Source of the DNA: Lunularia cruciata
Taxonomy: Eukaryota > Streptophyta > Marchantiopsida > Lunulariales > Lunulariaceae
Assembly (NCBI GenBank): GCA_948567375.1
Contig: OX419762.1
Location: 54,516,841-54,580,840 of the forward strand
Length of the DNA: 64,000 bases
Direction: 5' to 3'
Made by a program: the position numbers and the translations under genes. Shown here piece after piece: positions 10,224-20,136 of this stretch. Numbering within the stretch: position 1 is the stretch's first letter; each line of letters opens with the position of its first letter. The notes beneath the pieces are model-generated. The model worked only from the letters and a program-made list of their open reading frames with translations, searched no databases and was not told the origin of the DNA.

Positions 10224-11446
10224 TGTCAAGTAATTTTCCTTCGCCGTTGAGGAGTCATTCTGCAAGAGATTGTGGTAAGGGAAGTAGAGTTGAAGACAAG
10301 TTGGTGTGTAGAGGAGAATTTGAGAGAGCTAATCCAAGAGATAGTGAGGAAGAAAGAAAGATGGGAGGAGGAAAGAAGAACTCCTAATTTGCAGTGAGAA
10401 ATCATGCAATTTGGAGGTTAGATGTGATCGCAAGAATCAAAGTCTTGAGCCAACTTCAGATCACCTTCTTGGCGTGGACCTAGAATGTGAGTTTTCCAGG
10501 ATTCATGATCAAGATAATTGAGAGTAAATGTCTCAATGGCCCCGAGGAAGAGGGGAAGAGAGGTAATCCGGCTTGTTGGATGGAGTCGGATTGGAGATTA
10601 GTACTCGGAAGAGAGGTAGGCGCAGAGTAGGGTGCCACGTTCTTGGGGAAGGGAGAGGTAGCCGAAGGAACCCAAGAAGTGAGGGATGCATTCTCTTTGA
10701 AGTGTACAAAGAATGGGTACAAAGTAGAGAGTTACAAGGATCTGGTCAAGAGAGGGATTGTGAGTGCTCTCATGGCAATCTTGAAGCTGAAGAGAACGAC
10801 TTATGTGATGAAACACCAAGCAGTGTTCTTCCATAAGATGTTTGCAGGAGAGCCAGTTAATTGGGCGAGGTGCTTCCATGGTCAAACAAGACAGATGGTG
10901 TGGAACTTGCGGGATAAATCACCTCCACATTACATTGTGCCGTTTGCAGCACATTTCTACCTCGGGCTGAATCTGCTCAATGGGGCGGAGCGCAACACGG
11001 AGGAGTGAATGGTGTTGCATTTTCATCCCAACTTAAGAGAGGAGGTCAACACGGAGGAGCAGTAGTACATTATGCAGATCAGAAGCAACGATGAGTACTA
11101 CATGCAGATGGGGAAGAGTGTGCAGGTAGACGTGAGTACTCCGAAGTCAAAGAAGAGGAGTCGACAAGGAGAAGGCAAAGACATCAAGAGAACGAGACCT
11201 CAGGAAACCAGAAGGGTAAACCCGAGGAAAGGTATTGTAGTGATCGAGTTGTCGGAAGAAGACTCGGAAGGCAAAACCGAGTGCAAGTCCAAAGACTTGG
11301 AACGCGAGGAAGAACCCAAGCTCACACTATAGAGTGGAGACACAAGTAGTGACAGTGATGAGGGTGGGGAGATGACGTCAGTTCCCACAACAGAAGAAGA
11401 AGTCAAGATGGAGCTCAAGGAGGAGGGTAATGGGAAGTTAGAAGAC
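10224..11446 (+). pseudogene. LTR-encoded extra ORF, 3'-truncated copy
   Basis: N-terminal half of the LTR frame seen at 818-3396 and 14817-12243. The start is MSSNFPSPLRSHSA. Open pieces are 10643-11008 (NGYKVESYKDLVKRGI, YVMKHQAVFFHKMF, MVWNLRDKSPPHYI) and 11072-11332 (MQIRSNDEYYMQMGKS, then the acidic tail). Stops and small frame changes interrupt it, and the coiled-coil third is missing because the LTR is truncated at 11446. Confidence 0.75.
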
Positions 11447-12115
11447 TATGACAACCTGGCAAATATCTATTTTGCGGTAATTGGGTAAGTAAAGTTTGTT
11501 CCCGCAGAGATACAAGTCAGAAATGTCCAAATACAAAGCAAAGTAACAATTTCAGTTCTTCTTGGTTGCATTTTTAATCTCTCAGGTAGAAACCACACCC
11601 AGAAGAGAGTAACAAGCACTGACTCGTAGTCCTATCACAAATTAACACTCCTTAATCACAACTCCATCAAATCTTTCCAAACAATCTTGATTGTGATGAT
11701 TCAGGCTCTCTTGAAAACGGCACTTCACTGCAAAACAACTTCACCTCAGAATTGTGTTCCACCCCTCCACTGAAGGCACAACTTCCTCAATCAAAATTGC
11801 TTCACATCAACTTCGCACTACACTCACAAATGCAGAATACTACCAACACTACAATTCCTCTCAGATCTGTCAAGGCATTGCTTCGATTGCACATCACTCA
11901 GGATCAAACACACAAAGTAAAGACCAAGGTTGTGGAATCCAACATCCAACAAGCACACTGACTTGCACTTTGAATTTCTCCAAACACTCACAAACATAGA
12001 CACAAAGTTGATACTCGGAATCAAGCTCAAGCAACAAGCACTGCTTCACAGCACTTTGCTTTATCTATTCTTAGAAATAATGAGCACGGAAGAACATGAT
12101 ACTGCAAATGCCACT

Positions 12116-12123
12116 CTTAAATA
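12116..12123 (-). promoter_or_regulatory. Second TATA-like box of the E2 3' LTR
   Basis: TATTTAAG on the minus strand, 120 bases after the LTR frame ends and about 670 bases before the LTR end. It is conserved with 3514, 25806 and 45479. A role as promoter of the genomic gag-pol RNA is inferred from position only. Confidence 0.5.
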
Positions 12124-12242
12124 GTGAACAAATCGACAGTTCTAACAACTATACCGTTCTACAACAACTCTTCTAACATGCAGATCTGAAATAACAATGC
12201 ATCTCTTCATATTTGCCCCTTCAAATCTCAAATCGGTTTCTA

Positions 12243-14817
12243 CTACAATCCGATGTCTACTTCGTCATTGGCTTTTAAACCTGAACCCGAAGTAATTTTA
12301 CTTCCTACTACCTTTTCCTTGGGTTTCATATCTTCTACTTCATCTACCTGATCCAACAATTCTCTTTCCTGAACTGAAATTCCACTAGTGGGTAATCTAT
12401 CTAATTCTTTATCTCCCGACCCACTCTTCTCTAATGTCTCCAATGGTAACTCCAAAGATATTTGTACTCCTATGTTATCTACTTTGGGTTTTGCTCTAAC
12501 ATCCCTCCGAAGCTTTTCTATCTCTATTTTCACTAAGTCTAATCTAATTGAAATGTTGTCCTCTACTTCTAATATCTTCCTGTCTACATGAGTTCTTAAC
12601 TTAATCAACAAAGCATTCATATCAGTGTCTTTCGCCTGTCTTCGCCTTGTCTCCTGCAACAACAACTTCAACTCGTGCAGTTGTGTTTCTTCAATTTGAA
12701 CGCTTGCCTCTGTACTCAACATCACGTTCATCTTGAGGATAATCTTCTTCAATGGCTCCAACCGCATCTTCCTCTCTCGCTCTTGATCTACAAGCCAGTC
12801 CTCTCGGTACATTGCCAACTCTGCTTTGAACTCGGCTTTCACCGTCTCCTTCTCCTTCTCCTTTTGCACAACCTTCTCCTCCTGATTACGAAGTAACTCT
12901 TTCAACCTCTCTTCTTCTCTATATCGTGTCGCCAATTCTTGTTGCCAGAATTGCTTCTTCTCTTCGACACTCTCCATCACTCTATCGAGCTCCTGATCCT
13001 TCGCTACTACTCTCGCCATAGCATGGATACTTCTACTCTTGAATCAGCAAACTGCTGCTTCAAGATTTCATACTCCGCTACTTGTCTCTCCCTTGCTATG
13101 TCACTCTTCCTCACAAGATCCTCTCAATAGCTCACTTCTCTCTTCAGGTCTTCAATTACCTGACTTCTCTCTACTGCCTCCGCTTGCAATACTTCCTTTC
13201 ATCCTTACCTCGGGCTACACTCTTCTTCAACTCTGAGTTCTCTTCTTCTAATCGCGCTAATACCTGCAACACAGTCGTCACCTCCGGACATGTCGACTGC
13301 ATCTCCTTCTTCTTGTGCTCCAACTTCACCAACAATGGACACACAATTTCATGCAGGTACTCCACTCCATTTCTTGCAACTACTTCTTCCTGCATAGAAA
13401 TCTCCTTCCTTACCTCTTCTTCACCCAATACTCGCCTTCTCCTTTGCAGTCTTCATATTGGAATTGACGCCTCACTGCCCGAGCTTTCTCCTACCTCTTC
13501 CTTTGCTTTACTCGGCCCCGCTTCACACTTTGCCTTACGTCTTGAGCGAACTCCTTGCTGTACTGCGATCTTCTTTTCCTGTGGCACAATTACTTCGTCC
13601 TCCAACAGTGTGTTGTCTTCGGCTTCCATCTCGGCTTGCACTTCTTCTTCTTCGTATTTGTCAGCCACCGGTACCGATGTCATCTCTCCCCCTTCATCAC
13701 TATCGCTGCTCATATCTCCACTCTGCAGCATTAGCTCAGGCTCCTCCTCGTGTTCCGAGTCTTCCGTTTTGAGCTCGGCATCTCCTTCTGAGTCTTCATC
13801 CTCCGACTCAATTACCACCATACCTCGCCTTGGGTTGCCTCTCTGCGTCTTCCAAGGTTTCTTGATATCTTCGGCTTCACCTTGCCGACCTCTCTTCTTT
13901 GTTGGTGGAGTACTTGCTTCTATCTCCACGCTCTTACCCATCTTTGTGTAATAATCATCCGTGCTTTGGATTTGGAGAATGTACTGTTGTTCCTCCACGT
14001 CGACTTCTCTTCTTAAGTTGGGATGGAAGTGAGACACCATTCTGCTTTGCTCCGCTGAATTAAGCAAATTCAACCCGAGGTAGAAATGTGCTGCAAATGG
14101 CATGATGTAGTGTGGAGGCGACTTATCCCGCAAATTCCACACCATCTGTCTCGTCCTCCCATGGAAGCACCTTGCCCGATTAATAGGCTCTCTTGCAAAA
14201 AATTTATGGAAGAACACCGCTTGGTGTTTCATCACATAAGTTGTTCTCTCTGGCTTCAAGATTGCCATGAGAGCACTCACGATCCCTCTCTTCACTAGAT
14301 CCTTATAACTCTCAACCTTATACCCATTCTTTGTTCTCTTCAAAGAGAAAGCGTCTCTCACTTCCTGAGTCTCCTGAGCTATCTCTCCCTTCCCCAAGAA
14401 CATGGCTCCTTGCTCCAAGCCTGCCTCCTTCCCAAGTACGAGTCTCCAATCCAACTCTGTCCAGCGAGCCGGATTTCCTCTCTTCCCTTCTTCCTCGGGT
14501 CCATCGAGACACTTACTCTCAATGATTTCTGTCATGAATCTTGGAAAGCTTACATTCCAATTCCATGCCAGAAAGGTGATCCAAAGTCGGCTCAAGACTT
14601 TGATCCTTGCTATTACGTCTAACCTCCAAATCGCATGATTTCTCACTACAAATTTGGAGTTCTTCTTTCGTCCTCCCATCTCTTCTACCTTCTCACTCTC
14701 TCTCGACTTCACTCTCACGACTTCTCCCTTGCACACTATCACGATTCCAACTCTATTTCCCTTCCTCTGATCACCTGCAAGACGACTTCTCAACGGCAAA
14801 GGAAAATTACTTGACAT
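12243..14817 (-). pseudogene. LTR-encoded extra ORF, best copy (about 858 codons)
   Basis: Unrecognised protein encoded inside the LTR. The first 454 residues (14817-13453) are uninterrupted: a basic N-terminus (MSSNFPLPLRSRLAGDQ), a globular part with FVVRNHAIWRLDVIARIKVL, FLAWNWNVSFP, NGYKVESYKDLVKRGI, YVMKHQAVFFHKFF and PPHYIMPFAAHFYLGL, then an acidic Ser/Glu region. One TGA follows. The same frame reopens at 13428-13171 (VCPLLVKLEHKKKEM), then after a frame change 13019-12243 gives 258 residues of Glu/Lys/Arg heptad-like coiled coil ending ANDEVDIGL. One stop and one frame change are the visible damage. It could be a capsid-like or accessory protein, but no family can be named. Its layout loosely recalls plant transposon-associated domains near Athila gag; that is unverified. 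Confidence 0.82.
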
Positions 14818-14836
14818 TTTGTCGTTGCAAGTTCAA

Positions 14837-14844
14837 TTTTTATA
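14837..14844 (-). promoter_or_regulatory. TATA box of the E2 LTR ORF
   Basis: TATAAAAA on the minus strand, about 20 bases before the ATG at 14817. It matches the boxes at 791, 10196 and 28529. Confidence 0.6.
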
Positions 14845-15227
14845 GAGTTGCGCTTCTTTGTCTTCCCATCACTTCGAGTTCCTATCGAGTAATCACACCT
14901 CCGGCATGCACCTGTCACTGTCAATCAACCTTCGCGCGTATGAGCCGCTAGTTTGTAAACGGTCCCTTCTTGAACTTCTTGCCCCAACGAGAGGTTGTTA
15001 GACTGTCTTCGCCTCGGGTTGAGATCCCCCCGATACGAAGACAATTTACTTTGGATTGTATGCTGACAGGGCATTTCTGAGTACTTCGCCTTATGACCCG
15101 AAGTCACTTTACTTTGGGTTTCATCCCAAAGACTCTTTTCTTTGCCTTCTTCGGCCATACAGGCACAATCCAACTTCTCTATACACTTCTTCTCCTTTAT
15201 TTTGGAAAAAAAAATGTGGGCACCACA

Positions 15228-15241
15228 TACCCCCTCCCTCA
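15228..15241 (-). other. Polypurine tract of E2
   Basis: On the minus strand TGAGGGAGGGGGTA abuts the LTR start TGTGG. The pol stop codon TGA (15241-15239) is its first triplet. Confidence 0.85.
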
Positions 15242-16075
15242 AATGTGAGCGTCCCCGCAAACACAGACCTCGGGTGTTTTAGAAACTTCCGAGTCTATGG
15301 TCCAATATCTCCGAACTCTCCACCCGTTTACTCGAGTGGCAAAAGGATTACCTTCCAAGTCTACAAGCTGCATGGACCCATTTTTGTAAAGATGAAGAAC
15401 TCAATAGGGACCCATCCATCTCAAATGCAACTTGCTTGGAAAAAATATTTGGCAATTGTCATATAACAAAACCAAATCCCCTTCTCGTAAAGTCACAGGC
15501 TTGATTCTCTTATCGTGCCTGACTTTCCTCTGTGCTTGTTCTTCTTTCGTGGTTTGCATTGCATCGTCTCGTTTCTCTTCTAACCACATCAGTTGATGAA
15601 TCTGAAGATCCTGACTTTCTTCTTCCGACATTTGTTCTTTGCAAAGAACCCGATATGTCGAAACTTCAAATTCAACTGGCAGTATGGGATGCAAGCCATA
15701 TGTCAAGAAGTATGGAGTTTGTTTGGTTGTAATCTTCTCTGTCGTTTGATATGCCCACAACGTGGCTGGTAATTTTGTATCCCAATCATAGGCATAATTG
15801 ACAGTCACCTTATTCAAAATTTTACAAAGTAACCCATTCGCTTTTTCCGTTAAGCCATTTGCTTTTGGGTTATAAGGAGTCGTCTTCCGATGTTTAATCT
15901 GAAAGTACTTAGTTAACGCCTCCATTATAGAGTTCAAAAAATGTGTTCCTCGGTCACTGACCAATTCCAGAGGACACCCATATTGGGAGATGATGTTTTG
16001 GAAGAAGAATTCCGCCATAGTTTCAGCATCATCTCTGCAAGTTGCTTCAGCTTTGACCATCTTGGTAGCATAGTC
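15239..16075 (-). pseudogene. Integrase of E2, core and C-terminal part
   Basis: Open frame 16060-15401 of 219 residues. It runs from MVKAEATCRDDAETMAEFF through VSDRGTHF and NGLTEKANG (D-35-E), LWAYQTTEKITTKQTPYF and GLHPILPVEFEV to the basic C-terminal domain (REGDLVLLYDN, KLHLRWMGPY). After one stop it continues to the polypurine tract and ends GDAHI. There is no chromodomain. The N-terminal part is at 16751 onward, beyond a solo LTR that splits the domain next to its first catalytic region. Confidence 0.9.
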
Positions 16076-16750
16076 TGTGAGCCGACCTGTCTCTCACTCA
16101 GGATGAACCTCTGATGGCTATTATGGTAGCGCACCATGGACTAAGAAGGCAAGGAACCCAAACTCCATCATACTCCTCCAAGGCTAACACTCCAAGACTC
16201 AAGACATTGCTCACTAGAGAACTCAATGAGAGAGAGATAGTTGCAAATGAAATGATGATGAGTACCTCCTCACCCCTTGTTTATATACTTGTGAAATAGT
16301 TACGTACCAAAGTTACTAATTACCGTAGTAACTCAAGTTACTAGACTAAAAGTCAAGTAAAGTCAAAAAGTAGAAAGGAATATCCATTCACATGGGCATA
16401 TTCCCCTAAGCATGTGGTCTTATCTTGACCCAACCACTAAGTCAAGGATTCCTTCACATGGGCTATCCTTGGAATAAAGAAGAATCCAAAAGAAAAAGGT
16501 TTGCGGGCCCAAGAGTTCTCAACTCTTTCCTCAAAGCCAAACACCTAGGAATAATGCCAAGTCAACACACTAAAATCCAAAATAGTGGTGCTCACCTTTT
16601 CTACTTCCTCTAAAGTAAGGTCCACTCTATCTTAGCTATGACTAACTTTAGCTAACCATGATTAATATAGAACCATCCTTTATCTCTTAAGTACTTGTAA
16701 TACCAAGCTAAATATCACAATACCACACACATGCACAAATGGGTGTTACA
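16076..16750 (-). repeat. Family-B solo LTR (675 bp) inside the E2 integrase
   Basis: Plus-strand ends are TGTGAGCCGA and GGGTGTTACA, the same as the LTRs of H2 (49719-50410, 56832-57521) and, inverted, of H1 (29459-30144). AGTC lies on both sides, consistent with a 4-5-base target duplication. The uninterrupted E1 integrase near 7830 shows the empty site. No internal region remains, so it probably formed by LTR-LTR recombination. Confidence 0.93.
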
Positions 16751-17100
16751 AGTCAGTGCAAACCAAAATGTATTGCTTTCTTGTTACTCGGGTCACTGGT
16801 TGAATGGGACCCACAAAATCAATCCCCCATTTCTCAAATGGGGCCAAAGGCAAAATTGGTCTCAAAGGCCATTCAGAAGTAGCCGTCGGCTTCCCCGTTC
16901 TCTAACAAGCATCACAGCTTCGGATATGAGCATGTACATCTTTGTACATTGTAGGCCACCAATACCCTGCCAAAAGAATTTTCTTTACAGTATTCTTCAG
17001 AGCATAGTGTCCTCCCGATGCTTCAGAGTGTAAAGATTCAATCACTCCTCCTACTTCGTATGACTCCAAGCATCGCCAAAGTACTTCGTCTTTGCCCATC
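16751..17100 (-). pseudogene. Integrase of E2, N-terminal zinc-binding part
   Basis: End of the frame 17516-16902 and following bases. The HHCC zinc domain is readable: SLHSEASGGHYALKNT (two His) and, about 25 residues later, RSCDAC (two Cys), with YWWPTMYKDVHAHI between. It is followed by the frameshifted segment leading to the core, where the solo LTR sits. Confidence 0.85.
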
Positions 17101-17799
17101 TTAAATAAAATGATGTGTTTAAGCTGGTACGGCCCCATTTTCCTGAGAAAGACTGCCCGCTGTTCTGGGTCCATCCCCTCAGGACAATGGAGAGTATTCA
17201 GATAATTATATTCAACTGCATACCTCGTACTTTGCATTGCTGATAAGTGATACAACTCTTTGTCAGGGAACAGATTGTCAATTTCCCACTCCTGGTCTTG
17301 AGTTTCTAACCTGGACAAGAAGTCCGCATTCGAATGCGAAGCTCCTTTCCTTACTTGTATAGTATATGTGAACTCTTGTAACAACAAGATCCATCTTGCA
17401 ATTCGTCCCAATAAATCTGCCTTCTTGACCAAATGTTGCAATGCGTAATGGTCAATATAGAAGACAAACTCATACCCCAACAAATAATGACGAAATTTCT
17501 TGCAGGCATACACCATTCAGAGTGCTTCTCTTTCAATCATCGAATAGTTCTTTTCAAAAACTGAAAGTTGTCGGCTGGCATAATATACCGGGTAGTCCTT
17601 CTTCTTCTTGTCCTTTTGACTTAACACAACTCCAATGGCCATGGACAAAGTGTCCACATATACATGAAAAAGGATGTCCCAATTTGGGGCCCTCATAATT
17701 GGTGCTTCAACTAGCTTCTTCTTCAACACCTGGAAAGCTTCTTCTTGATTTGCTTCCCACAGATAGTCTTCGGATTTCTTCAGAAGCTTTGTAAGTGGT
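17101..17799 (-). pseudogene. RNase H of E2
   Basis: From the thumb/tether (VAPLTKLLKKSEDYLWE) through FHVYVDTLSMAIGVVLSQ, VYYASRQLSVFEKNY, ERE/ALRMVYACKKFRHYLL (broken by one stop between 17516 and 17519) to FYIDHYALQHLVKK and SHSNADFLSRLE. The second Asp motif is I-D-H. Damage is light compared with E1. Confidence 0.88.
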
Positions 17800-18640
17800 G
17801 CAACAAGCACTGCATAGTTTGACACGAAGCGTTTGTAATATCCGACATGTCCCAAGAAGGCTCTCAGCTCCCGGATGTTCTTTGGGGATTCCAAAGCTGC
17901 AATTATCTTGACCTTCTCAACATTGACTTCAATACCTTGGCTTGACACCCGATGCTCCAGATGAATTCCCTCCTTCATTGCAAAGAAGCATTTCTTCAGG
18001 TGTAATGACAAGCCGGCAAAATGACACCTTTCAAACGTTTGGCAAAGGTAATCTAAATGTACATCTCTTCATCCAAACACACAAAAGTCATCAATAAAAA
18101 CTTCCACAAATTTGCGCGGGAAATCTTTGAAGATTGAATTCATCATCCGCTAGAAAGTAGCGGGAGCATTACACAACCCAAAGGGCATTTGATTGTAAGC
18201 AAAAGTGCCCCAATTGGTCGTGAATGTAGTTTTATCCTTGTCTTCTTCTTGAATGGATACTTTATTGTACCCTGAAAATCCATCGAGAAGACTATAACAA
18301 GGATGCCCAGCTACCTGATCTAAAATTGTATCGGTAAAAGGCAAGGGATGATGATCTTTTCTTGTGACTGCGTTCAACTTCCGGAAGTCTTGGCACACTT
18401 GGATCTTCCCTATTTTCTTCTTTGGGACAATGACAATGGGGGAAACCCATTCACTGCTTAAGACAGGGAAGGTGATGATTCCGGCCCCTAAGTACTTGTT
18501 GATTTCATCTTTTACCAACAATGAGTACTTGGGGTTTAGGTGGTATTGTTGCTGCCAAACCGGAACTGCACCTTCAACTAGATCAATCCGGTGTTCTCCG
18601 AATTCTCATGGAATACCCGGCATTTGATCAATCGACCAGG
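17800..18640 (-). pseudogene. Reverse transcriptase of E2
   Basis: Frames 18521-18150 and 18011-17517. They contain EWVSPIVIVPKKK, VCQDFRKLNAVTRKDHHPLPF, the LLDGFSGYNK block (motif A Asp), TTFTTNWGTFAYNQMPFGL, CNAPATF, then after a stop FIDDFCVFG near 18085-18060 (the F-I-D-D active site) and GHVGYYKRFVSNYA. A Tat/Athila-like Ty3 RT. Pol is in a different frame from gag-protease, so a frame change lies near 18640-18830. Confidence 0.92.
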
Positions 18641-19100
18641 CAAATACATCCTGGAATTCTATAAAGAGGGCAGTGTATCCTGCCAACTCCTCCAAAGTAA
18701 CTGTCTTTGAAATATTTAAAAGTTTTCCTTCAGTTAATAAAACATCTTGACAGTCATCGGGGTTGATGACTAGTCATCGGGGTTGATGACTCCTTCAACG
18801 TGGCTTACTCGGCTTAATCCAAGGCGAGCTGCCATCAAACCCCCTTCCTCCAAGTCAGGTTCACCCGAGGCGAGGTCATATGGATCTTTGTCTTCAACAT
18901 CCACCTCGTAGCATTCCAAGTAATTAACTTGGCCTTCGTCTTTGGATTTGTCTGAGGATGAAGACAATGCATCTTCAGATTCGTCCTCCTCTTCTGACGA
19001 ACTTGTTTTCCAGATGCGGAACCTTTGTCCAACTCACAGTCACCAACTTCTGATCTTTGGACAAAATGTCCTTGAATCTTAACTTCTACTGATGCCCAAT
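18641..19100 (-). pseudogene. Protease-RT linker of E2
   Basis: Acidic Ser/Asp-rich linker (pieces 19125-18835 and 18967-18770). It includes a small tandem duplication, TAGTCATCGGGGTTGATGAC, at about 18755-18792. The change from the gag-protease frame to the pol frame occurs here, so the natural Gag-Pol strategy cannot be read off this copy. Confidence 0.6.
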
Positions 19101-19400
19101 CCACCACAACTTGGGCACTGTACAACTAGGGTCTGCCGATCAACAGAGGGTAACCAATCTTTATCACTGGTCGCAACACGATGTAATTCAACTTGAAGGG
19201 TACCCCTCCAATGATCGTGGTAATGTTTGACAACATGCCCAATGGCCGTCTCCTAGTTTAGTCTGCAAACTTCAACACTCGGGGTGTTGGTTCAAACAAG
19301 TGATACCCGAGTTGATTCGCAGTATCTTTGGTCATGACATTCACACTGGACCTAGAGTCAATGAGTATCAATGTGATCATGCACCTTGCAATCTCCACGT
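19101..19400 (-). pseudogene. Aspartic protease of E2
   Basis: Retropepsin joined in frame to gag. LILIDSRSSVNVMTKDTA is the active site, with the usual Gly after Asp-Ser replaced by Arg, which should inactivate it. It continues through GYHLFEPTPRVLKFAD, a stop at 19258, then the beta-strand region ending LYSAQVVVDWASVE. Confidence 0.85.
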
Positions 19401-20136
19401 CTACCTTGGGAGATCCCAAATCGTCTTGTTCAATACAATAGATAGTAGGCAGGTCCTTCTTTGACATCAACCTCACGTTCTTGAGGGCCGAATTCAGCTG
19501 TCTCTTGTACAGCTTGATATCTTCCCACAATTGCTTGAATGTAACATTGGCATTTGTGGCTGCCAGATCTGCTACAATATCGTATTGGGGAACTCCTCCC
19601 AATTTGATCGTCTTTGCCTTTGACTTTGGGTCTGAAGTCTCTCCATGTTCCCTCTTGACTTTGGGACGCTTCAAAATGGTGACGGGCTTGCTGATGGCCT
19701 TAACCCAAGGTTCCTTGGGTTGGCCCACCTCGGCTTGGATCAGATCCTTTACTTTGGATTGGATGTCCGCCGGAAAAATTGGAGACTTTATCTTCGTCTC
19801 CTCTTCCAAACTCAGTTCCTGAGTCCTGAGTAGTGCCTCCTTTAGTTCTTTCTGCAAGGCTTTAGCTTTGGCTTTTGCAAGGATCTTTTCCTCTTTGGCA
19901 GAAAGAATTGCCTTTGGGCACAATCTCTTTGCCTTTTTGGAAGACGACAAGGTTGTACTTAGTTCTTCAAGATCACGCTTCTTCTTACTGGAGCGTGTCT
20001 CAACTTTCAAAATTTCAAGGTCCGGCCATTCTCCTTCTGAGGCCGGACTCCCTTCTTGAGGTCTTTCTTCCTCAAGAGTGATGCAATTTACATTCATATC
20101 CCCCTTTGGCTGAAAAGCTGCACGCTCAGCGGGGAC
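19401..20136 (-). pseudogene. gag-protease linker of E2 (open)
   Basis: Long open frame from 20097: acidic and Lys-rich, with a predicted helical stretch KEEKILAKAKAKALQKELKE and later LKRQLNSALKNV-like helices before the protease. It has no recognised domain. It is co-linear with the broken E1 segment at 5849-6304 but about 200 bases longer, so E1 lost part of it. Confidence 0.7.

Larger units (their letters stand above)
9810..11446 (+). repeat. Truncated family-A LTR, plus orientation (E1 3' LTR)
   Basis: Starts with the exact tip TGTGGTACCCACA and has the same orientation as the 406-3888 LTR, so it is the 3' LTR of E1. After about 1.64 kb, inside the acidic part of the LTR reading frame, it stops at GAAGAC and a minus-strand LTR end (TATGACAACC) begins. 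The rest of this LTR is not found in the window. Confidence 0.85.
11447..15227 (-). repeat. E2 3' LTR, 3.78 kb (best-preserved family-A LTR)
   Basis: On the minus strand it starts TGTGGTGCCC right after the polypurine tract and ends GGTTGTCATA. The last four bases are CACA in the 22100 copy; the short solo LTR also ends CATA. The layout is about 380 bases of U3, TATA box, the 858-codon frame, the second TATA-like box, and about 670 bases of tail. It carries the best copy of the LTR gene. Confidence 0.9.

Noticed and set aside
13082-13951. 289-codon plus-strand frame, Ser/Leu-rich
   Set aside because: It is the opposite strand of the LTR gene at 14817-12243. Glu/Lys-rich codons read backwards give Ser/Leu/Phe-rich frames; similar shadows are at 27244-27618 and 27470-27850.
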